This document shows, in pieces, positions 53,711 to 63,075 of a DNA stretch of 64,000 nucleotides (position 1 is the stretch's first letter; each line of letters begins with the position of its first letter). This DNA is from Coraliomargarita algicola. GTDB taxonomy: Bacteria > Verrucomicrobiota > Verrucomicrobiia > Opitutales > Coraliomargaritaceae. Location of the stretch: NCBI RefSeq assembly GCF_033878955.1, contig NZ_CP138858.1:1116001-1180000 (forward strand). Reading direction: 5' to 3'. The notes beneath the pieces were generated by a model that worked only from the letters and a program-made list of their open reading frames with translations, had not been told where the DNA came from and searched no databases. The position numbers and the translations under genes are program-made.

Positions 53711-56101
53711 ATGAATAAAAAAGACCTAAGTGAACGCGACATCTGCACGAAGTTCATTAATCCCAGTATCAAGAGCGCTGGATGGGACATCGACACACAG
53801 GTTCGCGAAGAAGTCGGCTTTACCGATGGTCGCATCTACGTCAGGGGAAAACTTCACACCCGCGGCGCACAGAAACGCGCGGACTACATTCTCTACTACA
53901 AGCCCAACATCCCTATCGCCGTCATCGAGGCGAAGGACAATAAACACACCGTCGGCGCGGGCATCCAACAAGCGCTCGACTATGCTGAAACGCTGGAGAT
54001 TCCCTTCGTCTTCAGTAGCAACGGCGACGGCTTCATCTTTCACGACCGCACCATCACTTCCGGCCAGATCGAATCAGAGCTAGACCTCGATTCATTCCCA
54101 TCCCCCGAAACCCTTTGGGAGAAATACAAAGCCTACAAAGGCATCTCCGAGGAAGCGGCCTCGATTGTCTCACAAGACTATTTCTCTGACGGCTCAGGCC
54201 GCTCCCCCCGCTACTACCAGCAGATCGCCATCAACCGCACCGTCGAAGCCGTTGCGAAGAACGAAGGCGACAACCGCCACATCCTCGTCATGGCGACCGG
54301 AACGGGCAAAACCTACGTCGCCTTCCAACTGATCTACCGCCTCTGGAAAAGCGGGATAAAAAAGCGCATTCTTTTCCTGGCCGACCGCACCTCCCTCATT
54401 GACCAAACCGTCCGGGGCGACTTCCGCCACTTCAAGGACGCGATGACTGTGATCAAGCACAAGCAGATCGATACCGCCTACAATATCTACCTCGCGCTCT
54501 ATCAGGGCCTCTCCGACAACAAAAACCCGGACAACGACGCTTACAAACAATTCAGCTCCGACTTCTTCGACCTAGTCATCGTCGACGAGTGCCATCGCGG
54601 TAGCGCCCGCGAAGACAGCAAGTGGCGGGAGATTCTCGAATACTTCAAAGGTGCCACTCACATTGGCCTGACCGCTACGCCCAAAGAAACCAAGGTCGTT
54701 TCCAGCTCCGAATATTTCGGTGATCCACTCTACACCTACTCGCTCAAGCAAGGCATCGACGACGGATTCCTCGCACCCTACAAAGTGATCAAGGTCACTC
54801 TCGACATCGACGCCGAGGGTTGGCGTCCGCCAAAAGGCTTCAAGGATAAGGACGGCCAAGAGGTCGAAGACCGCATTTATAACCGCACCGATTTCGACAA
54901 ACACATCATCGTCGAAGAACGCCGCCAACTGGTCGCCCAAAAGATCACCGAATTCCTCAAGGGCAGCGATCGCTTCTCCAAAACCATCGTCTTCTGTGTC
55001 GATATCGAGCACGCCGAAGGCATGCGCAAGGCACTGGCCAACGCCAACCCCGACCTCGTCTCAGCAAACAGCAAATACGTGATGCAAATCACGGGCGACA
55101 ACAAGGAAGGGAAGGATCAGCTCGACGCCTTCATCCACCCTGCCGAGACTTACCCTGTCATCGCGACGACCTCCAAGCTCATGACCACGGGTGTCGACGC
55201 TCAGACCTGTAAGCTCATCGTGCTCGACTCGAACATCGGCTCCATGACCGAGTTCAAGCAAATCATCGGACGCGGCACCCGCATTAACGAAGACTACGGC
55301 AAACACTACTTCACCATCATGGATTTCCGTAGTGTCACCGCGCTCTTCGCCGACAAAGATTTCGACGGCGATCCCGTCCGCGTGAAGGAAGCCGGCGAAA
55401 ACGACGACATCTCCAGCACCGACGAAGAAAGCGACGATTCCCCGATCACCGACAAACTCACCGGCGACGACATCGAATTCCTAGAACCAGAGACTCCCGA
55501 TATCACCTTGGACGAAGAAGGAGCCGAATACGGCAAGAAGCGTAAGGTCACGGTCAATGGCGTCGAAGTCACCGTGATCAAAGAGCGCGTTCAATACATG
55601 GGGGGCGACGGCAAGATCATCACCGAGAGCTTGCGCGACTACACCCGCAAGAACGTCCGCACCAGCTACAGCTCTCTAGATGCCTTCCTGATGTCCTGGC
55701 GCGAAGCCGACAAAAAACGCGCCATCGTCGAGGAGCTCGAACAACATGGCGTCCTCTTCGCCGCCTTGCAGGATGAAGTCGGCTCCGCCTTCGATCCCTT
55801 CGACCTCATTTGCCACGTCGCCTTCGAGCAAAAACCACTCACCCGCAAGGAACGCGCCGACAACGTCAAGAAGCGCAACTACTTCACCAAGTATGGCGAC
55901 CTCGCCCGCACCGTCCTCGATAGCCTGCTCGATAAATACGCCGACGACGGCCTACTCGACCTCGAGAACCCCGCCATCATCACACTCGATCCCATCAAAC
56001 GCCTCGGCACCGCCCCCGAGATCGTTCGCGCCTTCGGCGGCAAGCCCGCTTACGACGCCGCCATCCGCGAACTCACCAACGAACTCTATCACAGCGCGTA
56101 A
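53711..56101 (+). CDS. hsdR: type I restriction endonuclease R subunit
   Basis: 796 residues. Endonuclease motif Asp58...Glu73-x-Lys75 in RADYILYYKPNIPIAVIEAK; ATPase with VMATGTGKTYVAF (about 194-206), VDECHRGSA (DEAH-like DECH), GLTATPKET, and MTTGVDAQTCK/QIIGRGTRINEDYGK in the second lobe; the C-terminal region (about 640-796) resembles the EcoEI R domain. It is the motor and nuclease of a type I system, cutting unmodified DNA when bound to HsdM2HsdS. It is shorter than EcoKI R, in line with the EcoEI-type family. GC-rich codon use matches hsdM. An unrelated gene separates it from hsdM. Confidence 0.93.
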   Translation: MNKKDLSERDICTKFINPSIKSAGWDIDTQVREEVGFTDGRIYVRGKLHTRGAQKRADYILYYKPNIPIAVIEAKDNKHTVGAGIQQALDYAETLEIPFVFSSNGDGFIFHDRTITSGQIESELDLDSFPSPETLWEKYKAYKGISEEAASIVSQDYFSDGSGRSPRYYQQIAINRTVEAVAKNEGDNRHILVMATGTGKTYVAFQLIYRLWKSGIKKRILFLADRTSLIDQTVRGDFRHFKDAMTVIKHKQIDTAYNIYLALYQGLSDNKNPDNDAYKQFSSDFFDLVIVDECHRGSAREDSKWREILEYFKGATHIGLTATPKETKVVSSSEYFGDPLYTYSLKQGIDDGFLAPYKVIKVTLDIDAEGWRPPKGFKDKDGQEVEDRIYNRTDFDKHIIVEERRQLVAQKITEFLKGSDRFSKTIVFCVDIEHAEGMRKALANANPDLVSANSKYVMQITGDNKEGKDQLDAFIHPAETYPVIATTSKLMTTGVDAQTCKLIVLDSNIGSMTEFKQIIGRGTRINEDYGKHYFTIMDFRSVTALFADKDFDGDPVRVKEAGENDDISSTDEESDDSPITDKLTGDDIEFLEPETPDITLDEEGAEYGKKRKVTVNGVEVTVIKERVQYMGGDGKIITESLRDYTRKNVRTSYSSLDAFLMSWREADKKRAIVEELEQHGVLFAALQDEVGSAFDPFDLICHVAFEQKPLTRKERADNVKKRNYFTKYGDLARTVLDSLLDKYADDGLLDLENPAIITLDPIKRLGTAPEIVRAFGGKPAYDAAIRELTNELYHSA

Positions 56102-56218
56102 GCAGAAGTCACTTGACGCACCCTTTAGCCAGATTATGACTTTTCTCATCAACACCTCCCACACCTCTCCACGATGTGCACCCCGGGAGGTTTCTTTTTG
56201 CCCGAATTCCAAGAAACA

Positions 56219-57892
56219 ATGAAATCTAAAATGGAACTCACAGAACGACTACACAGGCTCATCTCCGCTTGGGAAAGCGAAGTAGTTGAGTTCAAACAGG
56301 CAGATAACAATTTCAAAACATCAGAGTTAGGCCACTACTTCTCGGCCTTAGCCAATGAGGCAAATCTCAGAGGTATTGAATCAGCCTGGCTGGTCTTTGG
56401 AGTAAACAATAAAACCAGAACCATCTGCGGAACCAATTACAAACCCAAGCCAGAACATTTGATGGCCCTCAAAAACGATGTTAGAGCAGGCCTCGAGCCT
56501 TCGATGACATTTCGCGAGATCCACGAGATTGAACTCCCGGAAGGACGGGTCTTGCTATTTGAGATACCACCCGCACCCGCGGGCATGCCAATCGGATGGA
56601 ACGGCTTTCGTTATGCCCGCTCAGGTGAAAGTTTGTGCGCCCTCGACATCGAGAAGGAGGATCGCATCCGAGCTCAATCTTCGAAGGAAGAATGGGCCGC
56701 TGGCATCGCTTCCAACGCCACGATGAGCGACCTATCGCCCGAAGCATTACAACGTGCACGCCAAATTTTCAGCAAAAATAATACGTCTCGGTTTAGTGAA
56801 GAGGAAATCGAGCAATGGCAGGACATTGACTTCCTCCAAAGACTCGGACTGCTTCGTGACAATCAAATCACAAATGCCGCACTACTCTTGTTAGGACGCC
56901 CGGAATCCGCAGTCCTGCTCAATCCTCATCCAGCACAAATCACATGGAAACTGGAAAGCACGGAATCAGCCTATCAGCACTACGGACCTCCTTTTTTGCT
57001 CAACACGAGCATCATCTATCAGCGCATTCGTAATATAAAGATACGCCTATTACCCGCCAACGAATTGATTGGAGAAGATGTCAGTAAATACGATCAAAAG
57101 GTCGTATTGGAAGGTCTCCACAACGCAATCGCTCATCAAGACTACCGCCAAAATGCTCGTGTTATTCTGACCGAATTCACCGATACCCTAAGTATTGAAA
57201 ACGAAGGAACATTCTACGAAGGCGATCCCAGCCTTTACATCGAAGGGCGCAAGACTCCGCGCCGTTACAGAAATACTTTTCTAGTCAAAGCCATGGCTCA
57301 ACTGGGAATGATCGATACTATGGGCTACGGAATCCATCGGATGTATCGCAAACAAGCAGCGCGTTCGTTCCCACTGCCGGATTATAATCTTTCCGATAAT
57401 AATGCCGTGCAACTCACCCTCTACGGCAAGATAGTCGACCCTGCGTATACACGTCTACTCCTACAACACACTGAGATCCCTCTTAATGATGTGATGGCTC
57501 TCGACCGCATCCAAAAAGGACTGCCTGCCGATGACCGCATCGTTGCGCGCCTTCGTAAAGCCAAGTGGATCGAAGGCCGTAAACCGAACCTACACATCTC
57601 TGCCGAAGTTGCGGCGGCGACCGAAAGCAAAGCGGCTTACATTCGCACCCGTGCACAAGACGACACTTTCTATGAAAAACTGATTATCGATTATTTAAAT
57701 CAATACAACAGAGCCAGCCGGACTGAAATCGATCAACTACTTCTCAGTAAACTGAGCGACGGACTGACAGAAGCGCAAAAGACAAACAAAGTCCGTAATC
57801 TCTTAACTCGCCTACGTATTGAGAAGAAAATACATAATATCGGCTCTCGTGGTAAACCAAGCTGGGCTTTACTAAAAAGTAATGACATTTAG
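56219..57892 (+). CDS. AlbA_2 DNA-binding / HATPase_c_4 protein
   Basis: 557 residues from the ATG at 56219 (MKSKMEL); an ATG at 56174 and one at 56231 are alternatives. An AlbA_2 (Schlafen-type) domain at about 10-150 has EVVEFKQADNN, and a histidine-kinase-like ATPase region (about 290-400) has VVLEGLHNAIAHQDYRQNAR and LSIENEGTFYEGDP. The C-terminal half holds winged-helix-like segments. This protein class often appears inside type I restriction loci, including between their genes, but its role there is not established. Its lower GC content than hsdR and hsdM suggests a separate origin. Gaps of 117 nt before and 227 nt after. Confidence 0.85.
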   Translation: MKSKMELTERLHRLISAWESEVVEFKQADNNFKTSELGHYFSALANEANLRGIESAWLVFGVNNKTRTICGTNYKPKPEHLMALKNDVRAGLEPSMTFREIHEIELPEGRVLLFEIPPAPAGMPIGWNGFRYARSGESLCALDIEKEDRIRAQSSKEEWAAGIASNATMSDLSPEALQRARQIFSKNNTSRFSEEEIEQWQDIDFLQRLGLLRDNQITNAALLLLGRPESAVLLNPHPAQITWKLESTESAYQHYGPPFLLNTSIIYQRIRNIKIRLLPANELIGEDVSKYDQKVVLEGLHNAIAHQDYRQNARVILTEFTDTLSIENEGTFYEGDPSLYIEGRKTPRRYRNTFLVKAMAQLGMIDTMGYGIHRMYRKQAARSFPLPDYNLSDNNAVQLTLYGKIVDPAYTRLLLQHTEIPLNDVMALDRIQKGLPADDRIVARLRKAKWIEGRKPNLHISAEVAAATESKAAYIRTRAQDDTFYEKLIIDYLNQYNRASRTEIDQLLLSKLSDGLTEAQKTNKVRNLLTRLRIEKKIHNIGSRGKPSWALLKSNDI

Positions 57893-58119
57893 CAAAGAAA
57901 ACTCGAATTCTAGTAAAGAAAGAGGCGAATACTTATTCACATCTTATTCACTATAAGCCGCTTAAGCTTTACTAACTCATAAAAAAATCGAGTGCGCTAT
58001 ATTCCACATTGGGCCGCTTAAATCTTATTTGCCGTCATTTGCACCGACACCGAAAAAGAGCCAATCTGACACACTTTTCGCGTTAAATTTTCAAACTTCC
58101 CACTTCCCACTTCAAAAAA

Positions 58120-59556
58120 ATGCCCAACATCTCATCGATCGTCAAAAACGTCCGCAACATCATGCGGAACGAAGACCAGGGAATCTCTGGCGACGCCCAG
58201 CGCCTCGAACAGCTCGGCTGGATGCTCTTCCTCAAAATCCTCGATGAGAAGGATCAGGAGCTCGAACTCATCCGCGAGGACTACAGCTCCGTCATTCCAG
58301 AACCATTCCAATGGCGCACCTGGGCCACTGATCCCGAGGGCATCACCGGCGATGAACTGCTGACCTTCATCGACCATCCCACCGACGGCCTGTTTGCCCA
58401 CTTGAAACAATTGCAGTCGAGTAAAGCACCCAAGCGCGCCGCCATCGTGCGGGAAGTCTTTGATGGTTTGAACAACTACATGAAGTCCGGCTTCGCCATG
58501 CGCAAAGTCATCAACCAGCTCAACGGCTTCGACTTCAACAACTCCGAGGACCGCCACATCTTCGGCACCATTTACGAATCCATCCTGATCGAACTGCGCG
58601 ATGCGGGCAACAAGGGCGAATACTACACGCCCCGCGCCATCACTCAACTGATGACTCAGATGACCGCGCCCAAGCTCGGCGAAAAAGTCCTCGACCCCGC
58701 TGCGGGCACGGGCGGCTTCCTCAGCGCCGCCATCGACTATGTCCGCGAGCACGAAGTCCACACCCTCGACGACGAGGCCATTCTTCAAAACACCATCACC
58801 GGCTGGGAATACAAGCCCGTCGCCTACGTGCTCGGCCTCACCAACCTCATCCTCCACGGCATCGACGTGCCCGACTACCATTATCAGGACAGCCTCAAGG
58901 TAGAATACAACGGCATCGGCCCCAAGCAGCAGGTGAACTGCATCCTCGCCAATCCGCCCTTCGGCGCGGGCATCGCCGACGGCGTCGAGACCAACTTTCC
59001 CGCCTCCTTCCGTTGCCGGGAATCCGCCGACCTCTTCGTGATCCTCATGATCCAGCTGCTCAAAACCAATGGTCGCTGCGCCATCGTCCTGCCCGACGGC
59101 TGTATCACCGGCGACGGCTACAAAGAGCGCATCCGCGAAAAACTCCTCACCGACTGCAACCTCCACACCATCGTCCGCCTCCCGCAGTCCACCTTCCACC
59201 CCGCCACCGTTTCCACCAACCTGCTCTTCTTTACCAAAGGCACCCGAACCAAAGAAATCTGGTATTACGAGCACCGCCTGCCTGCAGGCCAAAAGAGCTA
59301 CTCAAAAACCAAGGTCATCCAGTTCGACGAATTCGCCCCCATGATCGAATGGTGGGACCAGCGCGTGGAAAACGATGTCGCTTGGAAGGTGAAGGTCGAG
59401 GACTTGAAAGACGGCTTTGATCTGGATGTGAAGAATCCAACCAGTGTCGAAGCCGAGCAGCAACTAACGAGCAACGAAGCGATTTCCGCTCTTAGTGAAT
59501 CATTTGATAAGGCAAAAGAACTGCTTACTAAAATCGAAAAGGCTCTCCAATCGTGA
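58120..59556 (+). CDS. hsdM: type I restriction-modification DNA methyltransferase M subunit
   Basis: 478 residues. The N-terminal HsdM_N helical domain (about 1-140, DAQRLEQLGWMLFLKILDEK) precedes the N6-adenine methyltransferase: GEYYTPRAITQLM, motif I LDPAAGTGGFL (192-201) and motif IV ILANPPFG (Asn278). C-terminal helical segments follow. It methylates the adenine of the HsdS-specified site using S-adenosylmethionine. Its TGA overlaps the GTG start of hsdS (GTGA, 59553-59556), so M and S are coupled. Confidence 0.95.
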   Translation: MPNISSIVKNVRNIMRNEDQGISGDAQRLEQLGWMLFLKILDEKDQELELIREDYSSVIPEPFQWRTWATDPEGITGDELLTFIDHPTDGLFAHLKQLQSSKAPKRAAIVREVFDGLNNYMKSGFAMRKVINQLNGFDFNNSEDRHIFGTIYESILIELRDAGNKGEYYTPRAITQLMTQMTAPKLGEKVLDPAAGTGGFLSAAIDYVREHEVHTLDDEAILQNTITGWEYKPVAYVLGLTNLILHGIDVPDYHYQDSLKVEYNGIGPKQQVNCILANPPFGAGIADGVETNFPASFRCRESADLFVILMIQLLKTNGRCAIVLPDGCITGDGYKERIREKLLTDCNLHTIVRLPQSTFHPATVSTNLLFFTKGTRTKEIWYYEHRLPAGQKSYSKTKVIQFDEFAPMIEWWDQRVENDVAWKVKVEDLKDGFDLDVKNPTSVEAEQQLTSNEAISALSESFDKAKELLTKIEKALQS

Positions 59557-60880
59557 AAACCGTTAAACTATCGACTGTTCTAAAGCACAGATCCGAAAAA
59601 ATAAAAATTGACGATGCTACAAATTATAAACTCGTCAGAATTCGGCTTCATCGAAAAGGGGTTATGCTTAGGCACAAAAAAAGAGGTGCTGAAATCAGAA
59701 CTAAGACACAACAGCTTTGCAAAGCAGGTGATTTTATCGTCGCTGAAATGGATGCAAAAGTGGGCGGTTATGGCTTCATTCCGACGTCACTAGAAGGTGC
59801 AATCGTAAGTAGCCACTATTACCTCTACGAAGTAAACAAGCAGAAGCTTTTACCATCATTTTTGAACGTCATCTGCCAGGCAGGAATTCTTCAAGAACAG
59901 ATCGTTGCGAAAGGCTCAACAAACTACGCGTCAGTTCGCGCTCATACAGTATTAGATTGGACGATCCCGCTCCCCAGCCTAGAGGATCAAAAACGCATCG
60001 CTCGTCAATTTGATGAAGCCGAAGACGCCAACAAAGACTTAGAGAAAGAAATCGCCCACCAGCAATCCCTGCTCGGCAAGCTCAAGCAAGCCATCCTGCA
60101 GGAAGCGATTCAGGGCAAGCTAACGGCGGACTGGCGCGCCGCGAATCAAGACGTCGAACCCGCCAGCGAACTCCTCCAACGCATCCAAGCCGAAAAAGCC
60201 CGCCTCATCGCCGACAAGAAAATCCGAAAAGAAAAACCCCTTCCAAAAATCACCCCAAAAGAAATCCCCTTCGAGATTCCGGAGGGATGGGAGTGGTGCA
60301 GGTTGGGTGACCTTACCAAGTTTGTAACGAGTGGATCGCGAGGCTGGAAGGCCTACTACGCGAATCAAGGCTCCCTCTTTATCCGAGCTCAGAATATCAA
60401 AACCGATCTCTTGGATCTATCGCAGACGGCATTCGTTAAACTCCCCGATAAAATGGAGGGCCAGAGAACTCGCGTTCAACCTGACGACATTTTAGTCACA
60501 ATCACGGGAGGGAACTGTGGAAAAACCGCGCGAGTCGATCAGCAACTCGATGAAGCATATGTCAGTCAACACATCGCTCTAACTCGACTAATGGAGACAG
60601 AACTTTCTGTATGGATACATCGTTGTTTGACCACAGATAGCGGCCCCCGCGGAGTTCTGCTCAGCTATTCAAAGGGGGACAAGCCAGGACTCAACTTACC
60701 AAATGTTCGCACCGTCCCTATCCCCCTCCCCCCCTCGCCGAGCAAGCCGCCATCGTCGAACGGGTTGAGGCACTGATGACGAACTGCAAAGCACTGGAAG
60801 CTGAGATCGAGCACTCCCGCACCCACGCCGCCGATCTCCTGCAAGCCGTGCTCAAAGAAGCGTTTTCGACTGAAGGATAA
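59553..60880 (+). CDS. hsdS: type I restriction-modification specificity subunit, frame interrupted at a C7 tract
   Basis: It starts at a GTG overlapping hsdM. The S-subunit layout is present: TRD1 (about 1-140), a central conserved helix (LEDQKRIARQFDEAEDANKDLEK, KLKQAILQEAIQGKLTADWR), TRD2 (about 245-390) with IPEGWEWCRLGDL, and a second conserved helix. In the reading frame from the start the protein ends as PLPPSPSKPPSSNGLRH at 60776. One base back, from the C7 run at 60728-60734, the expected ending continues: PLPPLAEQAAIVERVEALM...LLQAVLKEAFSTEG to the TAA at 60878-60880. A full protein of about 442 residues needs one more C or -1 slippage. The two TRDs recognise the two halves of the target. 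Confidence 0.88.
60728..60734 (+). repeat. C7 homopolymer in hsdS, candidate frameshift site
   Basis: Seven C in the order CTC CCC CCC TCG. The heptamer C CCC CCC has the X XXY YYZ form of a -1 ribosomal slippery site in the zero frame. Moving back one base gives Leu-Ala-Glu-Gln and the complete S-subunit C-terminus. A tract of eight C would also restore it. Confidence 0.65.
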
Positions 60881-60888
60881 CACACTCC

Positions 60889-61386
60889 ATGCGCTCAGAA
60901 ACCCTCACTGCTCAACTCAGAGCAATGCCGGACATCCCGCTCAACGAGCGGACCGCTATACTGAATTACTACGCTCAAACGAAATCAGAGATCTTCAAGT
61001 ATATACTCACATTTCAAGAGCATATGGAAGCAAGCGACAGCGAAGCGCTCCTAGAATTCACCTTACTGCTAGTTCTCGGATACGAACGTGAAGGCCACGG
61101 CCGCCTACTCCCGGCCCGTGCGACAATCCTCACTGTCCACAAAAGCACTTCGATTTTCATGGCACATTTAATCGAGACACCCCCTGGCGAGAAGAACCAA
61201 GCAATCGAACGTAAGTTCAAGGAGTCAAAAGAGAAACCACTGCTCAACTATGCGTTCAACGAAATTCTAAACAAAGGCGGGCTAACCACGCTATCTGCAA
61301 TCAAGCTGCAAACTGCAGTGCTTTCCCTCATTGAAATATTTAGCAAGACAGCTGAGATCATAGAACTTAAACCACTCGACGATTAA
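60889..61386 (+). CDS. unrecognised helical protein beside hsdS
   Basis: 165 residues; not recognised. Largely alpha-helical and soluble (NERTAILNYYAQTKSEIFKYI, QAIERKFKESKEKPLLNYAF, LQTAVLSLIEIFSKTAEIIE), no membrane segment or catalytic signature. It begins 8 nt after the restored hsdS stop, so it is very likely in the same transcript. A role as inhibitor, accessory or toxin-antitoxin partner of the RM system is possible but unsupported. Confidence 0.6.
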   Translation: MRSETLTAQLRAMPDIPLNERTAILNYYAQTKSEIFKYILTFQEHMEASDSEALLEFTLLLVLGYEREGHGRLLPARATILTVHKSTSIFMAHLIETPPGEKNQAIERKFKESKEKPLLNYAFNEILNKGGLTTLSAIKLQTAVLSLIEIFSKTAEIIELKPLDD

Positions 61387-61473
61387 AACCAAAGCGACGA
61401 GAGCCACCAAAAAAGAGAACATACTCAGAAAGCTGACTCGTAGGATCCTGCCGAACCTAAGCTCCGTGCCTTT

Positions 61474-61731
61474 GTGCCTCCGTGTGAGATTCCCATTATA
61501 CTCACGATTTACTTGGGCGATAATACTGCAGTAAAAGCTCGCTTCAAACTGGACCACTACGCCATCGATGCGGGTCACTCGCCTCAGCTCACAGTCGAAC
61601 AGATTCGCTACTGGCTACAACTCTTCACGCACAACCGAGACGGCGTCTGGAAGGGCATGCTCAAGATTGACTTAAATACTCCTGCAGAGGATAGTGAAGC
61701 GAAAGCCCATTTAGAGAACATTGTGCTATGA
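61474..61731 (+). CDS. small unrecognised protein coupled to the next gene
   Basis: 85 residues from a GTG; a TTG near 61513 is an alternative start. The GTG lies inside a CTTTGTGCCTCCGTGTGAG phrase of non-coding appearance. The sequence is mixed helix/strand (VKARFKLDHYAIDAGHS, WLQLFTHNRDGVWKGMLKID). It overlaps the next gene by 4 nt (ATGA), evidence that both are translated together. Not recognised. Confidence 0.5.
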   Translation: MPPCEIPIILTIYLGDNTAVKARFKLDHYAIDAGHSPQLTVEQIRYWLQLFTHNRDGVWKGMLKIDLNTPAEDSEAKAHLENIVL

Positions 61732-62648
61732 CGACACGACGAACCAGAGATTTCATTAAGACTCAGCTACTTGAGACAGAGCGTCTGATTGAACTCACAG
61801 GCGAGCACCCCGTCATGGCCCTAGGACTCTCTCAGCGCAAAGAGGAATTGAATGAAATGCTGCAACAGCTCCCCGTCGGCAACAAAGAGCCGCGCACCGT
61901 TCTCTTTTTCTCAGGCGAGCCAGTGGTTGGTTCGACTGGCATCGATGCAAGCTTCGCAGGTCGTATTCTAGCTCCATTCCAAAATATGGTCATGAGCGAA
62001 CATGCACAACGTTGGCATGGCGCATTGGGCAGTCGTGGACGACGCACGGGGGAAGAAGAATCGCGCCTCATCCTGACAGGATTACCGCGCGGCTCTTTTG
62101 GACTAGAACTTTCCAAAGCAAACAACGAGGAACTCTTTGAAGAAGACCAGCTCGCTGACACACTCGCGCACGTCACTCGCTTAGTCGAATCCGCCGGCCG
62201 TAGCGATGAAGACTTTGCAGCAGAGCTTGATGACACCGCGCCAAGAGTCATTCAAAGCCTACGAGAATTCCTCAAAGTAGTATCAGAAGGACATGCGGGC
62301 TTACGCATGGAGTCTGGCGACTACCGCTGCACCTTAAATCCAGTCGAAGCCTCCGACGCCTATGACCGCGTTAATTCCACCCAGACAAGTGAAACTGTGA
62401 TTCAAGAACGAGGCGTATTTAAGGGGCTATTACTTGAGTCATGGCGCTTTGATTTTGTAAACGACGCAGGCCACAAAATTTCCGGAAAGCTGGATGACAA
62501 CCTGTCTAAAGAACAAGCAGTTGAGTTGTTGAAGAATTACACAGAGGAGCATTGTATTGCTGATTTAGTAAAAACGACTGTGTTGTTCAAAAATGGTAAA
62601 GTGCGAACATCCTATACGCTTAATGGCTTGAGAACTGCAAACGACTAA
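61728..62648 (+). CDS. unrecognised protein in the restriction locus
   Basis: 306 residues, soluble, not recognised. The first part has a helical coil (FIKTQLLETERLIELTGE, QRKEELNEMLQQLP), then RTVLFFSGEPVVGSTGIDASFAG, and a GLPRGSFGLELSK segment. The C-terminal half is a beta-rich domain (SETVIQERGVFKGLLLESWR, TVLFKNGKVRTSYTLNGL). With the 85-residue gene it forms a two-gene unit at the end of the restriction locus. No defence domain is apparent. Confidence 0.6.
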   Translation: MTTRRTRDFIKTQLLETERLIELTGEHPVMALGLSQRKEELNEMLQQLPVGNKEPRTVLFFSGEPVVGSTGIDASFAGRILAPFQNMVMSEHAQRWHGALGSRGRRTGEEESRLILTGLPRGSFGLELSKANNEELFEEDQLADTLAHVTRLVESAGRSDEDFAAELDDTAPRVIQSLREFLKVVSEGHAGLRMESGDYRCTLNPVEASDAYDRVNSTQTSETVIQERGVFKGLLLESWRFDFVNDAGHKISGKLDDNLSKEQAVELLKNYTEEHCIADLVKTTVLFKNGKVRTSYTLNGLRTAND

Positions 62649-62877
62649 ATCCCAAAGAGAAGTTTCAAACGCGACAAACTCACAACAATAGATTCGAATT
62701 GGATCAAGCGCTTCACCCCACTGCGAACCACAGTCAATGATTCAGCGACAGATACGCATCAATGAATCATCGCTAAATCAGTGCGCATGACAGATCTCAA
62801 CAAGACCTTAAGCGACTACATTTAAACGAAAAATCATTCGTTGATATCTCAGCTAACTTCTGAAGATTGCTCTAGCC

Positions 62878-62897
62878 ATGTGACGCCAGTCACGTCA
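62878..62897. repeat. repeat A copy 1 (hairpin TGAC-GCCA-GTCA)
   Basis: ATGTGACGCCAGTCACGTCA, identical to 63076-63095; TGAC and GTCA form a small hairpin. Both copies are followed by (A/G)CAGTC. Confidence 0.6.
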
Positions 62898-62924
62898 ACA
62901 GTCCACAAGCCCCAAGCGCAGCTG

Positions 62925-62947
62925 GACCTTGCTAGCGCAAGTTCGCT
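62925..62947. repeat. repeat B copy 1 (hairpin CTTGC-TAGC-GCAAG)
   Basis: GACCTTGCTAGCGCAAGTTC followed by GCT, identical over 23 bases to 63032-63054; CTTGC and GCAAG form a hairpin with loop TAGC. Confidence 0.6.
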
Positions 62948-62987
62948 ACGAACCGATTCTCGTGAGTCGCACCCTACAACAGTAGGC

Positions 62988-63028
62988 CATTCAACATTCG
63001 ATGTTGGACGTTGAACGTTCGACGTTCC
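62988..63028. repeat. dispersed GACGTTC-type element
   Basis: ATTCAACATTCGATGTTGG followed by ACGTTGAACGTTCGACGTTC; same family as the elements at 20514 and 53220. Confidence 0.6.
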
Positions 63029-63031
63029 CAA

Positions 63032-63054
63032 GACCTTGCTAGCGCAAGTTCGCT
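63032..63054. repeat. repeat B copy 2
   Basis: Second copy of the 23-base sequence at 62925-62947, directly after the dispersed element. Confidence 0.6.
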
Positions 63055-63075
63055 GGTTCATAGTCTCCAGTAGCG

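Noticed and set aside
58132..59292. Long open frame of 386 codons antisense to hsdM
   Set aside because: Low-complexity Gly/Val/Asp/Glu composition from high-GC codon bias in hsdM, which is confirmed by its own motifs.
49495..62648. Whether SNF2 helicase and the RM genes form one known defence system such as DISARM or BREX
   Set aside because: No DUF1998, PglX, BrxL or phospholipase D gene is present and 784 nt of repeats separate the two; they are listed separately.
62737..62770. ATGATTCA/TGAATCAT inverted pair
   Set aside because: Eight bases with a long loop and no neighbouring signal; too weak to call.
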